Assembly (NCBI GenBank): GCA_023430465.1
Contig: JAEZAM010000125.1
Span: forward strand, 1-24,688
Direction: 5' to 3'
DNA: 24,688 nucleotides
Source: Bacteroidota bacterium
GTDB taxonomy: Bacteria; Bacteroidota; Bacteroidia; Chitinophagales; Chitinophagaceae
The notes beneath the pieces were generated by a model. That model saw only the letters and a list, made by a program, of their open reading frames with translations, did not search any database and was not told the DNA's origin. Numbering within the stretch: position 1 is the first letter of the stretch; each line of letters opens with the position of its first letter. This document shows, one piece after another, positions 1 through 6,966 of the stretch. Position numbers and translations under genes: made by a program.

Positions 1-1
1 C

Positions 2-42
2 CTTCGACAGGCTCAGGGCAAGTCCAGTATCCAGCATCCTGC
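2..42. repeat. Intergenic repeat words (CTTCGACAGGCTCAG and heptamers)
   Basis: The word CTTCGACAGGCTCAG lies at 2-16. It recurs twice in the opposite orientation at 6049-6077. It is followed at 22-42 by three heptamers, GTCCAGT, ATCCAGC and ATCCTGC, which match the heptamer arrays at 7785-7817 and 24602-24636. The block lies downstream of the small coiled-coil gene and has no coding signal. Confidence 0.7.
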
Positions 43-72
43 CTCCGCTTCGCTACGGCAGGCAGGCTCGCA

Positions 73-360
73 TCACTGCCCCAACATCGTAATACATCGG
101 TCGATCTCTTTGATGTAGGCGGTCAGTCTTTTCTGAAACTGCTTTCTTTCCTCATCTTCCATTGTGCCGGCACTGAACTTCAGGATTTCCACCTGCTGCT
201 TCAATTCCTCTGCAGTGGAAGCGCTCGCCCTTTGGGCCGCCCGCAGATCCTCTACTTCCTTTTTCAATTCGGCGTTCTCCTTTTGCAGCATGCTGTATTC
301 CCGGAGCATTCCCTGCAGTTTTTCCTGGAGCCGTTTGAAATGTTGATCTGTAGGAGTCAA
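73..360 (-). CDS. Small coiled-coil protein next to pheT (ZapB-like?)
   Basis: This encodes a 95-residue soluble protein with no signal peptide or membrane segment. Residues from about 8 to 65 are rich in Glu, Lys, Leu and Gln with heptad-like spacing, as expected for a coiled coil, and a short charged tail follows. The start is a TTG at 358-360, because the frame holds no ATG before the upstream stop at 388-390. AAGGAAATAA at the very end of pheT could act as its ribosome-binding site. The gap to the pheT stop is 14 bases, so the two genes are almost certainly co-transcribed. From family knowledge, Bacteroidota often place a small coiled-coil gene between pheT and zapA. A cell-division accessory role is inferred from that order only, and zapA would lie outside this window. 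The biochemical function is not visible in the sequence. Confidence 0.8.
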   Translation of the reverse strand: MTPTDQHFKRLQEKLQGMLREYSMLQKENAELKKEVEDLRAAQRASASTAEELKQQVEILKFSAGTMEDEERKQFQKRLTAYIKEIDRCITMLGQ

Positions 361-374
361 TGATTCAGATTTAT

Positions 375-2786
375 TTATTTCCTTATTTCAGCACTTACTT
401 CTTTCTCCAGCGTTGACATGATCTTACCCATCCATCCATCGATCTCTTTATCCGTAAGGGTCTTCTCCGCATCCTGGAATACGAAATTCACAGCCAGTGA
501 TTTTTTTCCCTTGCCCAGCTTTTCACTCTCAAACACATCGAACAGGGAAACACTTTGTAGTTTGGAAAGGCGAAGGCCATTCACTGCCTGCTGCAACTGA
601 CCATATTCCGTGGTGCTGTCAACGACCACTGCCAGGTCCCGCTGTACCGCCGGGAAACGGGGAATTTCGTTGATCTTGAGTTTCGTTTTCGCAGCGATCT
701 TCACAATAAGATCCCAATTGAAATCTGCGAAATAGACATCCTGTTTGATATCAAACTGGGCCAGCTTTGCTTTGCTGACCTGGCTCGCGGTGAAGAGTAC
801 CTCTCCTTTTATCTTACCGGTGATTTTCTCGTCATTCACTTCCGTCTGCACATCTTTTATTCCCGTCAATTGCAAAATCCGACCCACAATTCCTTTCAGG
901 ATATAAAAATCATTGGGCGCGGACTTCACCCGCCAGCCATTATCCTGTGCGTTACCCGTAAGGTAAAGGCAGAGATGAACCGGTTCATGATACATACCGG
1001 GTGCTTCCGAATGATAGGTTTTGCCGAACTCAAACAACCGCAGGTCGCTGTTTTTCCTGTTCAGGTTATGTGATACAGCTTCCAGCCCTGTTTCCAGCAT
1101 GGAAGGCCGCATGATGTTGAGTTCAGCGCTCAGGCTGTTCAGCATCATCACCCCCGTTGCTTTTGTTTCTTCAGTGAAATAAGCAGCGTTGGTGATAGAA
1201 TTTGTCATGATCTCATTGAAACCAAGCCCCGCAAGGTAATTTGCGGTTTTCTCCCGCAGCAGTTCCTGGCCGCCATCCACTTCAATCGCCGGAGTGATCA
1301 TTATTGCGTTGGGTATATCCACATTGTCGAGGCCATCGATACGAAGCACCTCTTCGACGAGATCGGCGGGGAGACTGATATCGCGTTTGTGATAAGGGAC
1401 TGCTACCCGGAGTTCATCGATGCCCTCCTTCAGGATATCAAAACCAAGAGCATTCAGGATCGTCTTTACGGCATCCGGATGATAATTTTTGCCACTGAGT
1501 TTTTTCAGGTAATGATATTTGATCGCTACTTCCGGCTTGTCCAAAGGCTCTGGATAAATATCGATGATGTTGGAAGAGATGGTGCCCCCGCATACTTCTT
1601 TGATCAGTACGGCTGCCCTGCGAAGCACATTCACGGTGGCACTGATATCGGTTCCTTTTTCGAACCGTGTCGCCGCATCCGTCCGCAGCCCGTGACGGAA
1701 TGAGGTCTTGCGTATGCTTACGGGATCAAAGCAGGCGCTTTCAAGAAAGATGTTTGTTGTCTTTTCCGTAACGCCACTTTTTGCTCCGCCAAATACCCCG
1801 GCAATACACATGCCTTCGCGGCTGTTGCAGATCATCAGGTCCTCGGTGGAAAGCTTTCTCTCTTTCTCATCGAGCGTGATGAACGATGTGCCCTCCGGTA
1901 ATGATTTCACAACGATCTCATTCCCCTCAATTGCAGCAGCATCAAAAGCATGTAATGGCTGGCCGGTCTCATGCTGTATAAAGTTGGTGATGTCTACGAT
2001 GTTATTGATGGTACGGATGCCAATGGCACGCAGTTTTTGCTGCAGCCATGCAGGTGATGGCCCAACCTGGATGTTGCTGATTGAAACACCCGAATAACGT
2101 GGACAGGCAGCGGCATCCTCTATTTTAACGGTGATGTTGAGGCTGGTATCATCTGTCCGGAATCCGTTGCCGTTTGGATAACGGGGCCGGAGTTCTTTTT
2201 TATCATGATGCGAAAGATAGGCACACACATCACGTGCTACGCCCCAGTGGCTCATGGCGTCCATTCGGTTTGGCGTCAAACCGATCTCATATATCGTATC
2301 GCTATAAGGTTGGAAATACTCGGCGGCAGGCTGGCCGATCCGCGCTTCTGAAGGTAATACCATGATTCCGGCATGTGAGTCACCAAGGCCGATCTCATCT
2401 TCAGCGCAGATCATTCCAAAACTTTCCACGCTGCGGATCTTCGCCACCTTCATGGTAAGCGGATCGCCCGTAGTGGGATAAATGGTTGTTCCAACAGGGG
2501 CTACTACTACTTTCTGCCCGGCGGCAACATTGGGCGCCCCGCAAACGATCTGGAGGGGACTGCCACTTCCTGTATTGACAGTGGTGACGGTGAGTTTATC
2601 CGCATTCGGATGTTTCTCCGTGGTTAATACTTCTCCGATCACAAGTCCCCGCAAACCACCTTTTACCTCTTCATAGTCGGTCATGTTTTCTACTTCCAGT
2701 CCTATCGATGTCAGGATCCTGCTCAGCCGTTCAGGGTCTACGGTTACGGGCAGGTATTCGCTCAGCCATTTATACGAAATCGTCAT
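375..2786 (-). CDS. pheT: Phenylalanine--tRNA ligase, beta subunit
   Basis: This is the 803-residue beta subunit of the cytoplasmic (alpha-beta)2 enzyme that charges tRNA-Phe with phenylalanine. The length is normal for the bacterial family. The N-terminus MTISYKWLSEYLP is typical. An OB-fold tRNA-binding domain covers roughly residues 40-155, with the characteristic segment VLTTEKHPNADKLTVT. The B3/B4 editing region follows at about 210-380, a B5 domain near 400-480, the catalytic-like core after that, and an FDX-ACB anticodon-binding domain in the last 95 residues (from about NEIPRFPAVQRDLAVVV). pheS is not adjacent, which is common in Bacteroidota. Transcription probably starts at the TATCTTTG element just upstream (2812-2819). 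The downstream coiled-coil gene follows after 14 bases. Confidence 0.98.
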   Translation of the reverse strand: MTISYKWLSEYLPVTVDPERLSRILTSIGLEVENMTDYEEVKGGLRGLVIGEVLTTEKHPNADKLTVTTVNTGSGSPLQIVCGAPNVAAGQKVVVAPVGTTIYPTTGDPLTMKVAKIRSVESFGMICAEDEIGLGDSHAGIMVLPSEARIGQPAAEYFQPYSDTIYEIGLTPNRMDAMSHWGVARDVCAYLSHHDKKELRPRYPNGNGFRTDDTSLNITVKIEDAAACPRYSGVSISNIQVGPSPAWLQQKLRAIGIRTINNIVDITNFIQHETGQPLHAFDAAAIEGNEIVVKSLPEGTSFITLDEKERKLSTEDLMICNSREGMCIAGVFGGAKSGVTEKTTNIFLESACFDPVSIRKTSFRHGLRTDAATRFEKGTDISATVNVLRRAAVLIKEVCGGTISSNIIDIYPEPLDKPEVAIKYHYLKKLSGKNYHPDAVKTILNALGFDILKEGIDELRVAVPYHKRDISLPADLVEEVLRIDGLDNVDIPNAIMITPAIEVDGGQELLREKTANYLAGLGFNEIMTNSITNAAYFTEETKATGVMMLNSLSAELNIMRPSMLETGLEAVSHNLNRKNSDLRLFEFGKTYHSEAPGMYHEPVHLCLYLTGNAQDNGWRVKSAPNDFYILKGIVGRILQLTGIKDVQTEVNDEKITGKIKGEVLFTASQVSKAKLAQFDIKQDVYFADFNWDLIVKIAAKTKLKINEIPRFPAVQRDLAVVVDSTTEYGQLQQAVNGLRLSKLQSVSLFDVFESEKLGKGKKSLAVNFVFQDAEKTLTDKEIDGWMGKIMSTLEKEVSAEIRK

Positions 2787-2811
2787 GTTGTTGCTTTGTA
2801 ATCTTAGCGGG

Positions 2812-2819
2812 CAAAGATA
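2812..2819 (-). promoter_or_regulatory. Probable pheT promoter, -7 element
   Basis: The minus strand reads TATCTTTG, an exact match to the Bacteroidota -7 consensus TAnnTTTG, followed by GCCCGC. It lies 26 bases before the pheT start codon. No clear -33 TTG is seen at the usual distance, so the call rests on the -7 element and its position. Confidence 0.6.
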
Positions 2820-2841
2820 GCGGTTCGGCTGTAACCGCGGG

Positions 2842-2877
2842 CAGGTTGAGGCTGAGGCTGGTGCTCAGGCTGGTGCT
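2842..2877. repeat. Hexamer array, block 1 (RAGGYT-like)
   Basis: Six consecutive 6-base units are in perfect register: CAGGTT, GAGGCT, GAGGCT, GGTGCT, CAGGCT, GGTGCT. The block sits between the pheT promoter and the 26-bp palindrome. The units resemble those at 2950-2997 and 10249-10278. Confidence 0.8.
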
Positions 2878-2879
2878 CT

Positions 2880-2905
2880 TAACCCCGGGATTAATCCCGG
2901 GGTTA
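2880..2905. repeat. 26-bp perfect palindrome, copy 1
   Basis: The half-site TAACCCCGGGATT is followed directly by its exact reverse complement, giving a perfect 26-bp palindrome. An identical copy lies at 3923-3948. It is intergenic, it has no T-run on either side to suggest a simple terminator, and no protein-coding gene overlaps it. Confidence 0.9.
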
Positions 2906-2913
2906 TACGGCGG

Positions 2914-2945
2914 TTCCTGGAGAGCGTAGCGAATGTGCGTACTTG
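2914..2945 (-). repeat. Decayed copy of the 48-bp TIR repeat
   Basis: The stretch GGTTCCTGGAGAGCGTAGCG followed by AATGTGCGTACTTG matches the copy at 5987-6034 in the same orientation, apart from a deletion of about 12 bases in the middle and a few substitutions. One terminal GTAC end (2938-2941) is still recognisable. Confidence 0.55.
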
Positions 2946-2949
2946 CATT

Positions 2950-3135
2950 GAGGTTGAGGTTGAGGCTGAGGTTAAGGTTAAGATTGAGGCTGAGGCTGAG
3001 AGACCAGGCGTATGAAGTTCGGACGCAAAGGGTACCAATAGTTAAAAATTAACATAGATTCCCCTTACCGGGCTGGGCTATACATTAACCTTCCCTGATT
3101 TTCCGAACCTTAACCTCAGCCTCAGCCTTAACCTC
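2950..3135. repeat. Inverted pair of hexamer arrays (element A)
   Basis: The left arm at 2950-2997 has eight 6-base units (GAGGTT, GAGGTT, GAGGCT, GAGGTT, AAGGTT, AAGATT, GAGGCT, GAGGCT). The right arm at 3106-3135 has five units in the opposite orientation. Left units 1-5 and the complement of the right arm agree at 28 of 30 positions, so the arms could form a 30-bp stem with a loop of about 126 bases. A similar pair lies at 10249-10409. The element is in the gap between the gene at 3151-3657 and pheT. The gap 2787-3150 holds no gene. Confidence 0.8.
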
Positions 3136-3150
3136 AACCGCCGGTCTCCC

Positions 3151-3657
3151 TCACGCCCGCATTTCCACTTTGAAAGCCAGGCTGAAGTAGTTATAAAAAT
3201 GACCCTGGCGGTTATCGGAATCCGCATGCCATTCCCGGCCAAACGTGAAAGGGTGCTGGTTATCGCTTGCTGCTTCACCAAGTCCGATCATGGCATTCCC
3301 GCTTTGGAGGCGGAACCCATAGCCCGTATTGTTTTTGAGGTAAACAGATGGTAGCGGGAAGCGGATCCACTTGCCCAGGTCAGTGCTTTCAACGTGTATG
3401 GTACTTTCAGCGATGGCATGACCCCACTGGAGGCTGTCACCATCAAACTCATGCAGGGAAAGTCTGAGTTCACCCGGGCATTGCACCGCCGTAGTGAGCA
3501 CCTGGATATTATCCAGCGTACCTGCGGCAGGGCAGGTGAAGGTCTGGCCACCAAAATGATCAGTAGGGTCATTCCCAAAATGACCTATCCATAAAGTAGT
3601 GTTGTTGTCGGTTTGCGTAAGCACGGAGGTAGCAGACTCCGGAAAATGTTCATTCAT
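3151..3657 (-). CDS. Hypothetical protein, probable beta-sandwich
   Basis: This encodes a 168-residue protein I do not recognise. It has no signal peptide, lipobox or membrane segment. Its composition (many short hydrophobic or Gly/Asn/Thr-rich strands, with GYGFRLQSGNAMIGLGEA at about 122-139) suggests an all-beta fold, such as a carbohydrate-binding or jelly-roll domain. That is a guess from composition only. The ATG at 3655-3657 is the first in frame after a non-coding stretch. The gene stands alone between two repeat-rich gaps, with no partner on its strand closer than pheT. Reading frame and codon use look like a real gene, and the opposite-strand frames are not better. Confidence 0.65.
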   Translation of the reverse strand: MNEHFPESATSVLTQTDNNTTLWIGHFGNDPTDHFGGQTFTCPAAGTLDNIQVLTTAVQCPGELRLSLHEFDGDSLQWGHAIAESTIHVESTDLGKWIRFPLPSVYLKNNTGYGFRLQSGNAMIGLGEAASDNQHPFTFGREWHADSDNRQGHFYNYFSLAFKVEMRA

Positions 3658-3834
3658 ACTGTACTGTTTTAAAGAGGTGATGAATAGATCAGTCAGTATC
3701 GGCTTTGTATAGCTGGATAACTATGCATCCCGGGAAATTATTGTGCCGGTTATAAACTGCCCGGTCAAAAGATATGCACCATGAAGATCGAGGCGCGGAA
3801 CTTGCTAAAAAAATTGGTAAATTGGAATAAAAAA

Positions 3835-3869
3835 AGTCAAAACTTAAAACTCAAAAGTAAACAGTCAGA
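3835..3869. repeat. A-rich heptamer array
   Basis: Five consecutive 7-base units are in register: AGTCAAA, ACTTAAA, ACTCAAA, AGTAAAC, AGTCAGA. The units closely match those at 24394-24435. Confidence 0.7.
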
Positions 3870-3888
3870 ATTTCTGCGGCCAGTCGGC

Positions 3889-4048
3889 AGGTAAGAGTTT
3901 CGCCCGGCCGGGCAGGTGGCATTAACCCCGGGATTAATCCCGGGGTTAGAAGAGGGCGGAAGCGCGAACCTGCCTCAGGCAGTGTGCGAAGTGTAGGTGA
4001 GGAGATGTCCGGCAAGTAAGCATCTCGCCCGGCCGGGCAGGTAGCATT
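3889..4048 (+). repeat. 38-bp direct repeat, two copies
   Basis: Copies at about 3889-3926 and 4011-4048 share GGCAxGTAAG, a variable centre, then TCGCCCGGCCGGGCAGGT and xGCATT. They differ at only a few positions, and the start-to-start distance is 122 bases. The core CGCCCGGCCGGGC is itself nearly palindromic. The 26-bp palindrome begins at the end of the first copy but not of the second. Confidence 0.8.
3923..3948. repeat. 26-bp perfect palindrome, copy 2
   Basis: This is identical to 2880-2905: half-site TAACCCCGGGATT plus its exact complement. It lies in the gene-free gap upstream of dnaB, inside the region framed by the 38-bp direct repeats. Confidence 0.9.
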
Positions 4049-4094
4049 GATCCAGTGGTAAAACGCGGACAGGGCTGCGGAATGCGAGTATCTC

Positions 4095-4119
4095 AACCTT
4101 AACCTAAGCCCTCAACCTT
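4095..4119. repeat. Short hexamer block
   Basis: AACCTT, AACCTA, AGCCCTC and AACCTT are the complement-strand form of the RAGGYT units seen at 2950-2997 and 10249-10278. One extra base breaks the register. No matching inverted arm is seen nearby. Confidence 0.55.
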
Positions 4120-4363
4120 CACTGTCCGTTTGTGGATAAACCCGGGGGATGGGGTGAAGAAAAGGTGCAGAAAGAAAAACTTTTTTGAAAGGCCGGGAGT
4201 GTGCTGAATCAGGTCTATTTTCGCCGCCTGACTGCGGGAACATTCCGATAACAAAGAAGTAATATTTTCTTAATAAAAGACGGGAAGCTGGCCTAAAGTC
4301 ATCCTGAAAGGGAATGATTATCAGAATATTATGCCGTAAGGCGTCAAAATACGTACAAGCACC

Positions 4364-5926
4364 ATGGATCTCACGAACATCAACAAAGACAGGAAGCAAA
4401 AGCGGAGATCATCCATCGATCTCGGCAGCATGGTTTATGGCAAAGTTCCGCCCCAGGCGAAAGACCTGGAAGAGGCGGTACTCGGCGCGATTATGCTGGA
4501 AAAATCTGCCTTCGATACGGTAATCGAGATCCTCAAACCAGAATGCTTTTACGTGGAAGCTCACCAGCGGATCTTCAAGGCCATGCAGAGCCTGGCAAAT
4601 AAAAGCCAGCCGATCGATATCCTCACTGTTGCCGAAGAGCTTCGTTCCCGGGAAGAACTGGAAATGATCGGCGGAGCGTATTACGTGACCAAGCTGACCA
4701 ATGCCGTCGTGTCTTCTGCCAATATCGAAGCACACGCCCGGATCATTTTACAGAAATTCATCCAGCGTGAGCTTATCCGCATCAGCGGCGAGATCATTGG
4801 GGATGCTTACGAGGATTCCACGGACGTATTCGACCTCCTCGACGATGCAGAAAGCAAGCTCTTCGAGATCACCAATAACCACCTGCGCAAGAATTTTGAC
4901 ACCATCGACTCGGTGCTTGTCAAAACCATCCAGCGGATCGAGGATCTGCGCCATAAAAATGAAGATGTGACGGGTGTTCCTTCCGGGTTCACACACCTCG
5001 ATAAAGTCACTTATGGCTGGCAGAATACGGACCTTATCATCCTCGCTGCGCGACCTGCCGTAGGTAAAACCGCGTTTGCACTCAACCTGGCAAGAAATGC
5101 GGTGATGCATCCTACCAAGCCCACACCAGTCGCCCTGTTCTCTCTTGAAATGAGCGCCGGTCAGCTTGTACAGCGTATCCTCGCTGCCGAGAGCGAGATC
5201 TGGCTGGAAAAGATCGCCCGTGGTAAACTGGAAGAGCATGAGATGAAACAACTCTATGCGCGCGGTATCCAGCGTCTCGCACAGGCGCCATTGTTCATTG
5301 ATGATACCCCAGCACTGAACATCTTCGAGCTGCGCGCAAAATGTCGCCGGCTTAAAAATAAACACAACATTGGAATGATCATCATCGACTATCTACAGTT
5401 GATGAGCGGTACCAATGAAAACAGGTCTACGAACCGTGAACAGGAGATCAGTAACATCTCCCGGAACCTGAAAGGGCTTGCTAAAGAACTCAACGTACCA
5501 ATCATTGCACTGTCACAGTTAAGCCGTGCCGTTGAACAACGCGGGGCAAAAGAGGGAAGTCGCGTACCTCAACTGAGTGACCTTCGTGAATCCGGAGCCA
5601 TCGAGCAGGATGCTGACATGGTTATGTTCCTTTATCGTCCCGACTATTATGATGTAACCCAAAGTGCCGAAGGTGAAAATATCAAAGGTCTCACTGAAGT
5701 AAAGATTGCCAAACACCGAAATGGTTCGCTGGAAACGGTGAAGTTGAGAGCACTCCTTCATATCCAGAAATTCGCCAACTGGGATGAAGATCCATACAGC
5801 GGTATCGGGCTGCCTTCCGGCGGATGGCGTCCGGTGGATGATGCCGGTGGTGGCGGTGAAAGATTGTATATCCAGACAGGCAGCAAGATGAATGACATCA
5901 GGGATGATGATGAAGCGCCGTTCTAG
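4364..5926 (+). CDS. dnaB: Replicative DNA helicase DnaB
   Basis: This encodes the 520-residue hexameric 5'-3' helicase that unwinds the replication fork and binds primase. The N-terminal helical domain (about residues 30-135, from PPQAKDLEEAVLGAIM) is followed by a linker and the RecA-like motor. The motor has Walker A ARPAVGKT at 229-236, SLEMS at 260-264, Walker B MIIIDYLQLM at 338-347, and the DLRESGAIEQDADMV segment near 420. The length matches other Bacteroidota DnaB proteins and no intein interrupts the motor. The ATG at 4364 gives a short basic leader, and no strong Shine-Dalgarno sequence precedes it, which is usual in this phylum. It is a single-gene unit flanked by repeat-rich gaps. 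Confidence 0.98.
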   Translation: MDLTNINKDRKQKRRSSIDLGSMVYGKVPPQAKDLEEAVLGAIMLEKSAFDTVIEILKPECFYVEAHQRIFKAMQSLANKSQPIDILTVAEELRSREELEMIGGAYYVTKLTNAVVSSANIEAHARIILQKFIQRELIRISGEIIGDAYEDSTDVFDLLDDAESKLFEITNNHLRKNFDTIDSVLVKTIQRIEDLRHKNEDVTGVPSGFTHLDKVTYGWQNTDLIILAARPAVGKTAFALNLARNAVMHPTKPTPVALFSLEMSAGQLVQRILAAESEIWLEKIARGKLEEHEMKQLYARGIQRLAQAPLFIDDTPALNIFELRAKCRRLKNKHNIGMIIIDYLQLMSGTNENRSTNREQEISNISRNLKGLAKELNVPIIALSQLSRAVEQRGAKEGSRVPQLSDLRESGAIEQDADMVMFLYRPDYYDVTQSAEGENIKGLTEVKIAKHRNGSLETVKLRALLHIQKFANWDEDPYSGIGLPSGGWRPVDDAGGGGERLYIQTGSKMNDIRDDDEAPF

Positions 5927-5986
5927 CAGCGGTGAAGGATTAGTGATGCTCTGGGGTGCTGAATGTATGATTCTGACTTCTGATAA

Positions 5987-6034
5987 GTACGCCCTGGTCC
6001 CTGAGTAGCGTATGTGCGCAGCGAATGCGCGTAC
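5987..6034 (-). repeat. 48-bp repeat with terminal inverted repeats, copy 1
   Basis: The element starts with GTACGCCC and ends with GCGCGTAC, near-perfect inverted ends (7 of 8). Its reverse complement matches 24470-24517 along its whole length with few changes, sharing CATTCGCTGCGC and GCTACTCAGGGACC. It lies between the convergent ends of dnaB and rsmE. Confidence 0.8.
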
Positions 6035-6048
6035 TTGCCCTGCTTGCA

Positions 6049-6077
6049 CTGAGCCTGTCGAAGTGAGCCTGTCGAAG
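6049..6077 (-). repeat. Tandem CTTCGACAGGCTCA words
   Basis: On the minus strand, CTTCGACAGGCTCA occurs twice back to back (6064-6077 and 6049-6063). The same word is at 2-16 on the plus strand. The pair sits 14 bases from the 48-bp repeat. Confidence 0.75.
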
Positions 6078-6135
6078 GGTCGAAGGGACCTAAAATCGGA
6101 TACCGGATACCAGAAGGCTGGAGACTGGTAGCCGC

Positions 6136-6170
6136 ACTCTGCTCTCCACACTCCGCACTCCGCACTTTTC
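6136..6170. repeat. ACTCCRC heptamer array at the rsmE stop
   Basis: Consecutive 7-base units are ACTCTGC, TCTCCAC, ACTCCGC, ACTCCGC, ACTTTTC. The array ends 7 bases from the rsmE stop codon. A related array abuts the pyrD stop at 7845-7870. Confidence 0.75.
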
Positions 6171-6177
6171 CTCATCC

Positions 6178-6891
6178 TCACCTGAACCGCATCATCATCG
6201 CTGCCACTAACCCTGCTGTTTCTGTACGCAGGCGCGTATTTCCCAATGACACGGCCCTGTATCCGCGATCAATTGCACGATCGATCTCGCCTGGTGTGAA
6301 ATCACCTTCGGGTCCCACCAGCACGATACAATCATTTGTTGTATCGATGGCGTTTCTTAGCGCTGTTTTCTCTGCCGGCAGGCAATGCGCAATGAAGCGC
6401 TGAGCAACACCATTCAATCCGACATCTTCAAGCAACTTGTCAAATAACAGCGGTTCACGCAACATCGGCAGCCAGGCTTGCTGGCTTTGCAGCATCGCAC
6501 TCACCAGTATTGACTGCATCCGGTCATACCTGAACTTGTCCTTTTCCGTGCGATCGCAAAGGAGTGGTATGATCTCCGAAATGCCCATCTCCGCAGCTTT
6601 CTCGAGCAGCCATTCGATCCGGTTATTATTTTTTAAAATCGATATACCGAGAATGCTTCGTGGTGCTGTGGCTGGTATATGTTCAATGGCCTCGATCCGA
6701 ACCTGTGTTCTTTTCTTATCGGCGGTTGCAATCACGGCATTGGCTGTTGTTCCAAGTCCATCCGTCAGCCGCATCGCCTGTCCTTCTTTGGATCGCAGCA
6801 CCTGCACGAGATGCCGGGACGTATCCTCGTCCAGTTCCAGGAGACCCGGTTGAAGTGGCGAACGCGAGTGGTAGAAATATTGAAGAGACAT
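6178..6891 (-). CDS. rsmE: 16S rRNA (uracil1498-N3)-methyltransferase RsmE
   Basis: This SPOUT-class enzyme methylates N3 of U1498 in 16S rRNA using S-adenosylmethionine, acting on the assembled 30S subunit. The 237-residue protein has an N-terminal PUA-like RNA-binding region (about 1-70) and a C-terminal knotted domain with EKAAEMGI (98-105), LVGPEGDF (191-198) and LGNTRLRTETAG (216-227), the family's SAM-binding signatures. The frame runs to 6924, but ATG 6889-6891 (MSLQYFYHSR) is the better start, because the FYHSR motif belongs at the very N-terminus of RsmE. The TerC-family gene ends 75 bases upstream on the same strand, so the two may be co-transcribed. Confidence 0.96.
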   Translation of the reverse strand: MSLQYFYHSRSPLQPGLLELDEDTSRHLVQVLRSKEGQAMRLTDGLGTTANAVIATADKKRTQVRIEAIEHIPATAPRSILGISILKNNNRIEWLLEKAAEMGISEIIPLLCDRTEKDKFRYDRMQSILVSAMLQSQQAWLPMLREPLLFDKLLEDVGLNGVAQRFIAHCLPAEKTALRNAIDTTNDCIVLVGPEGDFTPGEIDRAIDRGYRAVSLGNTRLRTETAGLVAAMMMRFR

Positions 6892-6906
6892 TAGTGGTGC
6901 GAAAAA

Positions 6907-6934
6907 ATTAAAAATGGAAAACAATAAATGAAAA
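6907..6934. repeat. A-rich heptamer array between rsmE and the TerC gene
   Basis: Units ATTAAAA, ATGGAAA, ACAATAA, ATGAAAA are in a 7-base register. The same unit types occur at 24524-24551. The array fills much of the 75-base gap between the two genes. Its low complexity makes chance a real alternative. Confidence 0.5.
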
Positions 6935-6966
6935 AAGACGAGAGCTCCAAAGCTGGCTGTCCTTTA

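Larger units (their letters stand above)
3658..4363. other. Gene-free 706-bp stretch rich in repeats
   Basis: No convincing gene is seen on either strand. The stretch holds, in order: an A-rich heptamer array at 3835-3869, a 38-bp direct repeat (3889-3926 and 4011-4048), the second copy of the 26-bp palindrome (3923-3948), and a short hexamer block (4095-4119). The last 140 bases before dnaB should contain its promoter. TATTTTCG at 4216-4223 resembles the -7 consensus but is not exact, so no promoter is called. Confidence 0.7.

Noticed and set aside
3078..3281. Minus-strand frame with an (RL)n tail
   Set aside because: The repeating Arg-Leu is produced by the hexamer array, and the remainder lies in another frame of the 168-residue gene.
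3781..3894. Short plus-strand frame starting ATG at 3781 (37 codons, very basic)
   Set aside because: More than half is encoded by the A-rich heptamer array, there is no ribosome-binding or promoter signal, and it ends in the direct repeat.
3851..4096. 81-codon minus-strand frame upstream of dnaB
   Set aside because: Its sequence is a translation of the 38-bp direct repeats and the 26-bp palindrome (repeated PAGRDAYL/PARPGETL and LTPGLIPGL segments), so it is repeat DNA, not a gene.
4112..4399. 95-codon minus-strand frame overlapping the dnaB start
   Set aside because: No family resemblance, and it covers the region where the dnaB leader must lie and overlaps the dnaB start. Codon use is poor.
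5052..5410. Intein in DnaB
   Set aside because: The motor domain is continuous from Walker A to Walker B with normal spacing, so no intein is present.
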